In this document: piece by piece, positions 1 to 6,074 of the stretch
Layout: every line of letters starts with the position of its first letter
How positions within the stretch are numbered: the first letter of the stretch is position 1
NCBI GenBank assembly: GCA_018396795.1
Contig: JAGTRH010000082.1
Location: 1-6,238 of the forward strand
From: Candidatus Bathyarchaeota archaeon
Lineage (GTDB): Archaea > Thermoproteota > Bathyarchaeia > Bathyarchaeales > B26-1
Direction: 5' to 3'
Length of the DNA: 6,238 bases
The notes under the pieces: model-generated
What the model was told of the DNA's origin: nothing
Seen by the model: the letters and a program-made list of their open reading frames with translations, nothing else
The model's database searches: none
Program-made: the position numbers and the translations under genes

Positions 1-325
1 TTTTAGGAATAACGCAGTCTGAGTCTGTGAAGACTAAAATTTCACCTTTACTGGATTTCACACCCGCATTTCTGGCAACATTTATTCCCTTCCTACTTTC
101 CACAATGATCCTTACAGGGTAACTTTTGGCTATCTCCATAGTTCTATCGGTTGAGCCGCCGTCAACAATTATTATCTCAAGGTTATCCTTACTGTAGTCC
201 AGTAGCATTAGAGATTCCAGGAGGTCTTTTATCGTTGCCTCTGAATTAAACGCTGGAATAATTATGGAGACGAAGGGATCACGATCCCCCTTAACCATCA
301 GTTTTCCACTTCTTTCCATGAGCAT
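1..325 (-). CDS. GT2 family glycosyltransferase, N-terminal part (gene runs off the left edge)
   Basis: Reading leftward from ATG at 325, 108 codons stay open to the window edge, so only the N-terminal part is present. The protein is a GT-A fold family 2 glycosyltransferase. After a short polar lead comes the first beta strand, FVSIIIPAFNSEATI (18-32), then IIIVDGGSTDRT (51-62) of the nucleotide-binding half, and RNAGVKSSKGEILVFTDSD (85-103), whose final DSD (101-103) is the metal- and nucleotide-sugar-binding DxD motif. Such enzymes move a sugar from a nucleotide donor to a lipid-linked or growing glycan at the cytoplasmic face of the membrane. The acceptor half is missing, so donor and acceptor cannot be guessed. 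A second ATG lies at 319; the start at 325 is preferred only because it is the first. It is divergent from the GT75/GT2 pair, so all three probably belong to one glycan locus. The family call is secure. Confidence 0.93.
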   Translation of the reverse strand, partial: MLMERSGKLMVKGDRDPFVSIIIPAFNSEATIKDLLESLMLLDYSKDNLEIIIVDGGSTDRTMEIAKSYPVRIIVESRKGINVARNAGVKSSKGEILVFTDSDCVIPK

Positions 326-350
326 CAAAAGACACTTAAATTGTCACAAA

Positions 351-370
351 AGTTAAAAGTATTTTCCTCC
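351..370 (-). promoter_or_regulatory. Possible BRE/TATA box for the leftward GT2 gene
   Basis: Read on the minus strand this stretch is a purine-rich GGAGGAAAA followed by TACTTTTAACT, resembling an archaeal BRE plus TATA box. The TTTTAA core lies 28-34 bases before the ATG at 325, which would put transcription start at or just before that ATG (a leaderless or near-leaderless message). The same bases read on the plus strand as AGTTAAAAGT, which could serve the divergent GT75 gene. This is inferred from spacing and composition only. Confidence 0.35.
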
Positions 371-401
371 AAAAATCCTTTTATTGAATGCTAAAAAGAT
401 T

Positions 402-407
402 GAGGAG
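402..407 (+). promoter_or_regulatory. Shine-Dalgarno site of the GT75 gene
   Basis: GAGGAG ends seven bases before the ATG at 415, a good match to the archaeal 16S anti-SD and a normal spacing. It supports 415 as the start of the mutase-like gene. Confidence 0.7.
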
Positions 408-414
408 TTAAAGC

Positions 415-1518
415 ATGCTGGTTTACATCATTATTCCGTCAATAAATCCTCTAATGAATCTGAAGGATTTTGATTGTGGAAATGAGAACGTTAAAGTTAT
501 TATAGTCGATGAAGGTGATGAAAAAATTCGTAAGAAAAATTCCGAGATATTATCTTCCGTTATGCATGAATATTATGGTCCAAAGGAGAGAAGGCAGTGG
601 TTTAAGAGTAGATTCGGAGCATCCTTTGAGAAATATTATAATTTAATTCCTAAAAAATGCCATGCAGAGTCGTCCTTCGGCTTCCTTAAAGCCTACGAAG
701 ATCAAGCCGATGTAATAATTGAACTAGATGATGACGTATATATTTCAAAAAGTTTTTTGAAAGAACATCTATCGAACCTTTTTGATGAAAGCGGTGTCAC
801 AGTTCAATCCAGGGGGAGATGGTACAACACGATGAATAACCTTATATTAAATGTCGATGAGGGGGTCTTCCCGAGGGGTCACCCGTACATGCCCCCTTGC
901 AGAGACGAGGATTATGTTTGGGCTGAGGAGAAAGGAAAATGCCTGCTTAACATGGGGCTCTGGCGTGGTCAGCCAGACTTAGACGCTTTAACATTAATTT
1001 ATTACGGCGGTATGGATGGTAGAAGTAGGGTTGAGAGCAAAGGCTTAAGGATGGAAAAAGTGATCCTAAATAAAGGCGTATATTTTTCAGTTTGCAGCAT
1101 GAACACGTCCTTCCTTTCCAAAGCCGTTCCAGCCTTCTATCAGCTTTACATGAACTATATGGGCGTAGATAGATTTGATGATATATGGTCGGGAGTTTTC
1201 CTAAAAAGAATCTCGGATCAAATAGGGGATAAAATATGTCTGGGTAAACCTTTAGAATCACATGTCAAAAGACCGCGCAATGTATTCAATGACTTAAAAA
1301 AGGAAGTAAACGGATTATATATGAATGAACATATTTGGAGAATATGCGAAGAAGCCGAGCTGTCGGCTAAAACTTACTCTGATTGCTATCTTGAACTGGC
1401 AGGTTTTCTAACGAGGAACATAGAAAAATGGTTTAAAGATAAGGCGCAGATTAAATTTTGGAGTACTCAAATTAAAAATATGGAAGTATGGGTTGAAGCG
1501 ACTGATAAAGTTAGATAG
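415..1518 (+). CDS. Reversibly glycosylated polypeptide / UDP-arabinopyranose mutase-like protein (GT75)
   Basis: The 367 aa product lines up end to end, from memory of the family, with plant RGP/UAM proteins of about 360 aa (Pfam RGP, CAZy GT75). These interconvert UDP-arabinopyranose and UDP-arabinofuranose and carry a reversibly attached sugar on an arginine. Visible signatures in order are: IIELDDDVYISK (101-112) with the acidic DDD 105-107; YNTM (137-140); FPRGHPY (152-158), matching plant VRGYPF, near the reported glycosylated arginine; MGLWRGQPDLDALT (180-193), matching HGLWLNIPDYDAPT; CSMN (227-230); DRFDDIWSG (252-260); and HVKRPRNVFNDLKKE (283-297). The C-terminal CYLEL and VWVEA segments also match. 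No signal peptide or membrane segment is seen, so it should be cytosolic. It leads a unit with the GT2 gene five bases downstream. The family is near certain; the substrate is inferred, and another UDP-sugar is possible. Confidence 0.9.
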   Translation: MLVYIIIPSINPLMNLKDFDCGNENVKVIIVDEGDEKIRKKNSEILSSVMHEYYGPKERRQWFKSRFGASFEKYYNLIPKKCHAESSFGFLKAYEDQADVIIELDDDVYISKSFLKEHLSNLFDESGVTVQSRGRWYNTMNNLILNVDEGVFPRGHPYMPPCRDEDYVWAEEKGKCLLNMGLWRGQPDLDALTLIYYGGMDGRSRVESKGLRMEKVILNKGVYFSVCSMNTSFLSKAVPAFYQLYMNYMGVDRFDDIWSGVFLKRISDQIGDKICLGKPLESHVKRPRNVFNDLKKEVNGLYMNEHIWRICEEAELSAKTYSDCYLELAGFLTRNIEKWFKDKAQIKFWSTQIKNMEVWVEATDKVR

Positions 1519-1523
1519 GTTCC

Positions 1524-2561
1524 ATGATGACAATGGGCTTAAATAGCGAGGAGCCGCCGAAGGTATCGATCATAGTGATTAATTTTAGAGGCGCTCAGCA
1601 ACTGGATAAGTGCCTAAAATGTTTAAAGCGGACAAGTTATCCTAATTATGAAGTAATAGTGGTAGACTGTTTAACTGAGAATATTGATGAATGGCTTAAA
1701 AATTCCTTTCCAGAAATTAAATTGTTGCATTACGATCATGACATTGGCGCCTCAGCCTCCCATAATGTTGGAAAAGAATTTTTGGATCCTAAAAGCAAGT
1801 ACATCGTATTCTTAGATAATGACGCCTATGTTACTGAGAGGTGGCTTATAGAGCTGGTTAAAACTATGGAAAACGATGAAAAAATAGGTATTGCGCAAGC
1901 CAAAATAGTTACGGCAGAAAACGCAGAAATGATGGATCATGCGGGAATAGCGATTGACGCCCTAGGAACATGGTATACTCTTCGGGGATTAAAATCTGAC
2001 GTCATTGTAAATACTTTAGAGTTGTTTGCTTCATCATCAGCTGGATGCATTGTTAGGCGGGACGTGTTTGAGAAGGTTGGCGGCTTCGATCCTGATTACT
2101 TCATTTATGATGACGACACAGACTTCTCCTTCAGGGTTAGGCTTCTCGGATACAGCATAATCCTCGTCCCCTCATCAGTAGTGCTTCATGAGGGCGGACC
2201 GGAAAGATTTCTGAGCCCTAAAAAGCTCTACCACTCAGTTAAGAATAGGATGTGCACGATGCTTAAGAATTACGAATTAAAAAATCTTCTATGGCGTCTC
2301 TCCCTCTACCTTACATTAACTTTCCTGGCTGGCGTTGGACTATCGTTAATCGGAAGAATGGTTGAGTCGAGGGAAATCTTCAAAAGTTTATTTTATCCCC
2401 TTCTCAACCTGAGGGGGATAATGATGAAAAGGATGCATGTGCAATCTATGAGGAAAGTAAGGGACTCAATTCTTATAAGTAAAGGTCTGATAAGAAATGA
2501 TATTTGGGCAACTCTCCAAGACATCAAGTTGAAGTCTTCGCTTGTTCGTTCCCGCAGATAA
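1524..2561 (+). CDS. GT2 glycosyltransferase, rhamnosyltransferase (WbbL)-like, with C-terminal membrane segment
   Basis: This 345 aa protein has a complete GT-A domain. PKVSIIVINFRG (12-23) and YEVIVVDCLTEN (42-53) form the nucleotide-binding start, YIVFLDND (93-100) carries the DxD motif at 98-100, and GGFDPDYFIYDDDTDFSFR (186-204) is the acceptor and catalytic-base region typical of the WbbL/rhamnosyltransferase-like GT2 subgroup. LHEGG (221-225) is the usual late histidine motif. A hydrophobic stretch at about 256-278 and a basic tail suggest membrane attachment, with the active site in the cytoplasm. The start at 1524 lies only 5 bp after the upstream stop, with ATG repeated at 1527 and 1533 and only a weak AGGT ahead, so translation is probably coupled to the GT75 gene. 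It may use the sugar nucleotide that enzyme produces (inference). Donor specificity cannot be read from sequence; rhamnose is only the subfamily label. Confidence 0.92.
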   Translation: MMTMGLNSEEPPKVSIIVINFRGAQQLDKCLKCLKRTSYPNYEVIVVDCLTENIDEWLKNSFPEIKLLHYDHDIGASASHNVGKEFLDPKSKYIVFLDNDAYVTERWLIELVKTMENDEKIGIAQAKIVTAENAEMMDHAGIAIDALGTWYTLRGLKSDVIVNTLELFASSSAGCIVRRDVFEKVGGFDPDYFIYDDDTDFSFRVRLLGYSIILVPSSVVLHEGGPERFLSPKKLYHSVKNRMCTMLKNYELKNLLWRLSLYLTLTFLAGVGLSLIGRMVESREIFKSLFYPLLNLRGIMMKRMHVQSMRKVRDSILISKGLIRNDIWATLQDIKLKSSLVRSRR

Positions 2562-2569
2562 ATTAACCC

Positions 2570-4120
2570 TTAATCGTGTTGAATGAAGCATTCTTTTATA
2601 TGCCTTCCCAAGTGCTTCGCTATTGCCTCATAAAATTCCTCTTCATTCTCAAGCAGTATTCTTCTTATGCGCTCACGGAAAAGCCATTTTCCATCGCTAT
2701 CTCTCGCCATCAAAACCGAACCGTAAGTGACATGTAGAATCTGTCTCCCCTCGACTCTATCCAAAAAAGTCCTTTCCAGTTCTCGGTCGGATACATCGCT
2801 CAGATTAGGTATAAGCGATGGGTCGGCACTCACATGGTAGCTTTTTCTATCCCTCCAAAAGTGCTCCAGGCTATGTCTCAATATATCTCTAAAAAGTTCC
2901 GGATCATGCCTGGCAATGATCCTTAAAGATTCAATATAACTTGTTCCGGAGGTTTTTAAATGAATCATGTTTGACGCTAGTTTGCCAAGTATCGGATAGA
3001 TCGAAAATTTGTCGCTGCCAGAATGAACGCTTATCTTATATGGTCCGCACTGCTTGGATATTAAAAGATGCTCTATGAATGAGTTCTCAAACTCCCTCAA
3101 GTCTCCAATATAATCTACAGCTTTTTCAAATCTCCCAACGAACCTTAGAGCCAAACCGTGAACCCTCACACCGAATCTCTTAAGCTCCGAGATTAAGAAG
3201 AAGTGCTCTAGGGGTGTTGTGGGCTGTTCAATTTCATCAATTGAAACCTCAAAATCGAATCTTTTACTCCTAACAAGTTTCCTCAGATGCCTATACATCC
3301 TAGTGGCGAAAAGTATTGCATAAGAGAACTTAACAGCGGCCTTAAATAGATCATCCTCGGAAAACTTAAGTTCTTTATCCTCACCATTTGGCATGCGAAG
3401 AATCAGCCTTTTATGCATGTAAATCCTTAAAAAGCGTTCTTTGCTGCATTCCATTTCGCTCCACGGAAGATTCTCAAACCTCCTTTTGAGGGCTTCAGCA
3501 CTATAATCTTCAGTCTCGATATAATCTGATGGATCAATAGTGTACATTGTGAAGCCAGCTTTGAATGCCTCATATAAATCATCCTCCGTCTTTAGATGGT
3601 CAGCATCAGCAGCGAAACCTCCCCTATAGCCCTCTTGGAAAACCGCCCAAGTAACATCATCTAATACATCCTGCGGCCTCCGTCCAGTACGCTCCATCTC
3701 TCTTGCGGATTGCTGAGCTAAGACGGGAAAAACATTAAACTGCTTAACAGCCCTTATATGGCCAGGTGTGGCTAACCCTAATCTGTCGCCTAATCCTATG
3801 GCAGCTCTTAGACCTATTGCTCGCGGACGCGTATACGGGAAAATTTCCCTTATTATCGAAGCGTTTTTACTATCACATGAACAAATAATGTAATTGAATT
3901 TTTTAAATCTATAATTGAAGATTCCACGCTCTTGAAAGCTGAAGCTGCCTAAAAACCTAAAGCTATCTTGAGGGCAAATGATGACCAATTTTCTTTCTAA
4001 GTTTTCCCTAATTAAAAAGAATACGCATCTATTCTTTCTGATCACAGAGGACTCGTATATTTTTATTGTTTTTCCAGCTCCGTAAGATTTTATGAAGTCA
4101 TTTACGATTGAAGGGATCAT
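2570..4120 (-). CDS. uxaE: Tagaturonate epimerase (UxaE) family sugar epimerase
   Basis: The 516 aa product has the hallmarks of the UxaE family, whose Thermotoga maritima member interconverts D-tagaturonate and D-fructuronate in galacturonate/glucuronate breakdown; family members also act on ketohexoses at C4. Recognised segments are IGLGDRLGLATPGHIRA (108-124), FAADADHLK (169-177), EVSIDEIEQPTTPLEHFF (291-308), ISVHSGSDKFSIYP (363-376), HLKTSGTSY (387-395) and YHVSADPSLIP (428-438). The histidines and acidic residues in these blocks (H174, E296/E298, H366, H388) are candidate metal ligands and catalytic residues by conservation only. Residues 1-100 form a divergent N-terminal region. The protein is cytosolic, with no signal peptide. 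The ATG at 4120 has a GAGG site 8 bases upstream. Its 3' end faces the GT2 gene with an 8 bp gap. No uronate isomerase, reductase, kinase or aldolase gene is visible, so the in vivo substrate is uncertain; the family call is firm. Confidence 0.87.
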   Translation of the reverse strand: MIPSIVNDFIKSYGAGKTIKIYESSVIRKNRCVFFLIRENLERKLVIICPQDSFRFLGSFSFQERGIFNYRFKKFNYIICSCDSKNASIIREIFPYTRPRAIGLRAAIGLGDRLGLATPGHIRAVKQFNVFPVLAQQSAREMERTGRRPQDVLDDVTWAVFQEGYRGGFAADADHLKTEDDLYEAFKAGFTMYTIDPSDYIETEDYSAEALKRRFENLPWSEMECSKERFLRIYMHKRLILRMPNGEDKELKFSEDDLFKAAVKFSYAILFATRMYRHLRKLVRSKRFDFEVSIDEIEQPTTPLEHFFLISELKRFGVRVHGLALRFVGRFEKAVDYIGDLREFENSFIEHLLISKQCGPYKISVHSGSDKFSIYPILGKLASNMIHLKTSGTSYIESLRIIARHDPELFRDILRHSLEHFWRDRKSYHVSADPSLIPNLSDVSDRELERTFLDRVEGRQILHVTYGSVLMARDSDGKWLFRERIRRILLENEEEFYEAIAKHLGRHIKECFIQHD

Positions 4121-4128
4121 TGCTTCAT

Positions 4129-4132
4129 CCTC
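4129..4132 (-). promoter_or_regulatory. Shine-Dalgarno site of uxaE
   Basis: On the minus strand TTGAGGATGA places GAGG eight bases before the ATG at 4120. An ATG inside this motif (4128) is out of frame and closes at once (ATG AAG CAA TGA), so it does not compete as a gene start. Confidence 0.55.
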
Positions 4133-4180
4133 AAATATTAAAAATAAAAAGAAGGGCGATTTAACGTTAATTATTCAATG

Positions 4181-4193
4181 CTTTAAAGTTTCC
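4181..4193 (-). promoter_or_regulatory. BRE/TATA box, probable uxaE promoter
   Basis: The minus-strand string GGAAACTTTAAAG combines a purine-rich BRE (GGAAAC) with a TATA-like TTTAAAG. Transcription would start near 4158-4160, giving a leader of about 40 bases that contains the GAGG ribosome site. A second TATA-like string (ATTTTAAAT) lies further upstream at about 4208-4216 and is an alternative. The call rests on motif and spacing only. Confidence 0.45.
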
Positions 4194-4333
4194 ACTGGCA
4201 AAATCCATTTAAAATGTTAATATTTGCTCCGCTAGTAATGTGAAACATGCTAAAAATGCCGCAGAATTTTCCCAGCTTAATCAAAGCGAGTTGTAAGCTA
4301 TCTTAATGCATGAAAAGACCTTTATACGCTGCG

Positions 4334-4498
4334 CTAAAGCATCCAGTTTTGCCCAGGTTTCCTCTGGAGCACAACCCTTTTTTCATAGTTTCTCCTAACC
4401 CTTACTCTAGGGGGCTTCCGGGTTTTTGGAAGCGGCTCTATTTTAGGGGTTTGCGAGCGAACCTTTCCGGCTTTTGAGAGGCTACCATGCGTTGGCAT
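4334..4498 (-). CDS. rps30e: Small ribosomal subunit protein eS30
   Basis: This very short gene (54 aa) lies where a casual scan sees only spacer. Reading from ATG at 4498, the product begins [20 protein letters not shown] (1-20), the signature of archaeal eS30 and of the S30 part of eukaryotic FAU (HGSLxxAGKVRxQTPK). It continues with a proline- and arginine-rich middle ([10 protein letters not shown], 27-36), then YEKRVV (38-43) and a glycine/glutamine-containing end, RKPGQNWML (46-54), closing at TAG. eS30 sits on the shoulder of the small subunit near the decoding centre, with a basic tail entering the ribosome. The first 17 bases overlap the 3' end of the methyltransferase gene in another frame. 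GGTGA at 4509-4505, six bases ahead of the ATG, is a good ribosome site, so the two genes are probably co-transcribed and translationally coupled. The family is absent from typical euryarchaea, which points to a TACK-type host. Confidence 0.95.
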   Translation of the reverse strand: MPTHGSLSKAGKVRSQTPKIEPLPKTRKPPRVRVRRNYEKRVVLQRKPGQNWML

Positions 4499-5156
4499 TC
4501 GTTTTCACCATCAATTGACTATGCATTCCTATATTTATGTCTTTACTTGCAGATGAAGGACCATTGTTACAGATGGCGATATAGCATTTAACACCGTCGC
4601 CAGCATCAATTATGGAGGGGTTCATTCCAGCCTCGGATAGAACCCTTAAAAAATCCTCTTTTAAAAAGAACTTTTTAAGTCCAGTGACAATAATCTCCGA
4701 GTTTGCCTTTGTAACCCTTGCGATCTCACTTAATGTTAAGGCTGGATTAGGCATGTTTTGAAGTAGCGTTATGGCGAACACTTTATCAAAGATCCCCTCT
4801 TTGAAGGGTAGAAAATCAGCGTCGGCCCTAAGCAGGCTTATTGTGGATTTGCCACCCATATTCTTAACGAGTTTCATGGCAGCTTTCAAGATTCCCGGAG
4901 ATATATCAATTCCAATTATTGTTTCAACAAGCCCATTTATGTGGCTGAACATAAGCCCAGTTCCGCAACCCACATCTAGAACCATGTCTTTTTCATTTAA
5001 GTTGATGGCTTTTAGTGACTCAACAATTTTTAGTTTTTGTTCTTGACCATAGAGTAGATTGTATATTCTTGCAAGTCTATTATAATATCTAATAACTCTT
5101 CGCTTTTTTCTCCAGCATTCATCTTCAGCGCTGAGGGAGATGCGAGGATGTTTCAT
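4482..5156 (-). CDS. Class I SAM-dependent methyltransferase (Methyltransf_11/UbiE-like)
   Basis: The 224 aa protein is a Rossmann-fold methyltransferase. After a basic lead and [14 protein letters not shown] (24-37), a UbiE-like helix, come motif [10 protein letters not shown] (59-67), which binds S-adenosylmethionine; GIDIS (82-86), whose aspartate would contact the ribose; ADADFLPF (111-118) near the adenine; and the motif IV region [16 protein letters not shown] (123-138). The last ~27 residues are polar and look like a tail beyond the fold. The acceptor cannot be told: small molecule, lipid/quinone, RNA or protein are all possible. The final 17 bases overlap eS30 on the same strand, so it heads a two-gene unit, hinting at but not proving a link to translation. 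The ATG at 5156 has only a weak GAGAGA directly ahead. It is divergent from nucS, whose first ATG would overlap this start. Confidence 0.88.
   Translation of the reverse strand: MKHPRISLSAEDECWRKKRRVIRYYNRLARIYNLLYGQEQKLKIVESLKAINLNEKDMVLDVGCGTGLMFSHINGLVETIIGIDISPGILKAAMKLVKNMGGKSTISLLRADADFLPFKEGIFDKVFAITLLQNMPNPALTLSEIARVTKANSEIIVTGLKKFFLKEDFLRVLSEAGMNPSIIDAGDGVKCYIAICNNGPSSASKDINIGMHSQLMVKTNANAW
4505..4509 (-). promoter_or_regulatory. Shine-Dalgarno site of eS30 inside the methyltransferase gene
   Basis: GGTGA on the minus strand lies six bases before the eS30 ATG at 4498 and inside the last codons of the upstream gene. It matches part of the archaeal GGAGGTGAT consensus and supports both the chosen start and coupled translation. 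Confidence 0.65.
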
Positions 5157-6006
5157 TCTCTCAGAAAATTATTTATCCCTTAAGTTACCTAAAAATTTGT
5201 TGGCGATATTATTGCCAGTTAAGAGAGCATTTCTCATATATGAGAGCCCAAGCTTAAATGAGGCGTTAAGCAAGATTGAGGAAGCCTTCATTGAGCAAAG
5301 GACAGTATTAATCGTTGGGAGATGCTGGGTTGAGTATCGCGGCAGAGCAAGTTCAAAGCTTAAGCCCGGTGAAAGAATCGTGATAGTTAAGGAGGACGGA
5401 TCCCTCCTTGTTCATAGATGTCGAGGTTATGAACCGGTGAATTGGCAGCCGCCTGGGTGCTTCTTCAAAACCTACATGAATGGCAATTTCCTCACTGTGA
5501 AAGCTATTAGGAGGAGCCCTCGTGAAACCGTAATAATTTATTTTGATCAAATCTATTTACTTTCAACTTTTAAGCTCATTGATGAGGGTGAATTTTCAAT
5601 TTATGCAAGCGAGGAAGACATGCAGAAAGCCATACTCTTAAATCCATCGATCATTGAGGATGGTTTCACACCAATCGAGTACGAGAAGAAGGTCGAGCCG
5701 GGTTTCGTGGATGTTTACGGAGTTGACAAGGAGGGCCGGATGGTTGTGATTGAGATAAAACGTAGAACCGCTGGTAAAGACGCTGTTCTTCAGCTGGCTA
5801 GATACATCGAATCAATAAAAAACTCAGTTAGCCGTGAAGTTAGGGGCATACTTGTTGCACCCAAAATATCTAGAGATGCATGGGATCTTCTAAACTCGCT
5901 AGGGTTAAGTTTTAAAAGGATTGATCCGAAAAAGTGTTCTGAGATGCTTCGAAAGGTGGAGGATAAGAAAATTTTGGATTTTCTTCTGGCCAACGAAGAA
6001 GTATGA
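5140..6006 (+). CDS. nucS: NucS/EndoMS mismatch-specific endonuclease
   Basis: This is a NucS/EndoMS nuclease, which cuts both strands at base mismatches in archaea (non-canonical mismatch repair) together with PCNA. Numbering from ATG 5140 (288 aa), the N-terminal DNA-binding and dimer domain shows VGRCWVEYRGRASSKLKPGE (59-78), RGYEPVNWQPPG (95-106) and a beta-rich core. The C-terminal RecB-like nuclease domain has GFVDVYG (188-194, D191), VVIEIKRR (202-209, E205 and K207) and QLARYIES (218-225), all expected catalytic-site motifs. KKILDFLL (276-283) is a possible degenerate PCNA-binding motif. The first ~25 residues are atypical: known archaeal NucS proteins are about 250 aa and begin just before the strand here read as RAFLIYESPS. 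TTG at 5212 (264 aa) or 5197/5200 is therefore more likely than ATG 5140, which overlaps the divergent methyltransferase gene by 17 bp and has its GAGGGAG too close. Function is secure; the start is not. Confidence 0.94.
   Translation: MRGCFILSENYLSLKLPKNLLAILLPVKRAFLIYESPSLNEALSKIEEAFIEQRTVLIVGRCWVEYRGRASSKLKPGERIVIVKEDGSLLVHRCRGYEPVNWQPPGCFFKTYMNGNFLTVKAIRRSPRETVIIYFDQIYLLSTFKLIDEGEFSIYASEEDMQKAILLNPSIIEDGFTPIEYEKKVEPGFVDVYGVDKEGRMVVIEIKRRTAGKDAVLQLARYIESIKNSVSREVRGILVAPKISRDAWDLLNSLGLSFKRIDPKKCSEMLRKVEDKKILDFLLANEEV
5162..5176 (+). promoter_or_regulatory. BRE/TATA box, probable nucS promoter
   Basis: CAGAAAATTATTTAT reads as a purine-rich BRE (CAGAAAA) followed by TTATTTAT (5169-5176). 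Transcription would begin about 5197-5200. That is downstream of the first in-frame ATG at 5140 but at or just before the TTG codons at 5197, 5200 and 5212, so the site favours a later nucS start. Confidence 0.4.
5188..5199 (-). promoter_or_regulatory. Possible TATA box of the methyltransferase-eS30 unit
   Basis: On the minus strand CAAATTTTTAGG is a weak TATA-like string 32-43 bases before the ATG at 5156, giving a predicted leader of roughly 10 bases. GATAAATAA at about 5178-5170 is a second candidate, but it lies too close to the ATG. Support is weak. Confidence 0.25.
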
Positions 6007-6074
6007 GCATTCATCATATTGAAATCACATGGATATTCAATATATATTAAGCTCCTTAATCCGCAAATACGCAA

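Larger units (their letters stand above)
4121..4333. other. 213 bp non-coding stretch between eS30 and uxaE
   Basis: No supported coding frame, tRNA or C/D box RNA was found here. On the minus strand it must hold the end of the methyltransferase-eS30 message and the start of the uxaE message. T-runs that could stop archaeal RNA polymerase are TTTTT at 4256-4252 and a longer T-rich tract at about 4150-4138 (TTTTTATTTTTAA). The latter lies in the presumed uxaE leader, so it could be the eS30 terminator, a leader element, or simply AT-rich spacer. Confidence 0.5.

Noticed and set aside
947..1261. Minus-strand frame of 104 codons
   Set aside because: Lies inside the well-supported GT75 gene; the product is rich in Y, R, L and C with no recognisable motif.
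4310..4477. Plus-strand 55-codon frame, starting [10 protein letters not shown]
   Set aside because: It is codon-aligned antisense to eS30; its open state and odd F/P/R-rich composition follow from the eS30 codons.
4334..4498. GC-richer block resembling a structured RNA, with a minus-strand GAGGAAA string recalling RNase P
   Set aside because: The other RNase P conserved regions are not in the right order, and the block is fully explained by the eS30 coding sequence.
4771..5046. Plus-strand frame of 91 codons
   Set aside because: Antisense to the SAM-binding motifs of the methyltransferase; a serine/proline-rich shadow product.
5353..5550. Minus-strand frame of 65 codons
   Set aside because: Inside conserved nucS motifs on the opposite strand; no family likeness.
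6026..6062. Imperfect inverted repeat GGATATTC...AATCC with AATATATATT
   Set aside because: Pairing is weak and AT-rich and no T-tract follows, so it is not supported as a terminator.
5790..6074. Minus-strand frame of 94 codons
   Set aside because: Mostly antisense to the nucS nuclease domain; its upstream part is only the short AT-rich spacer.
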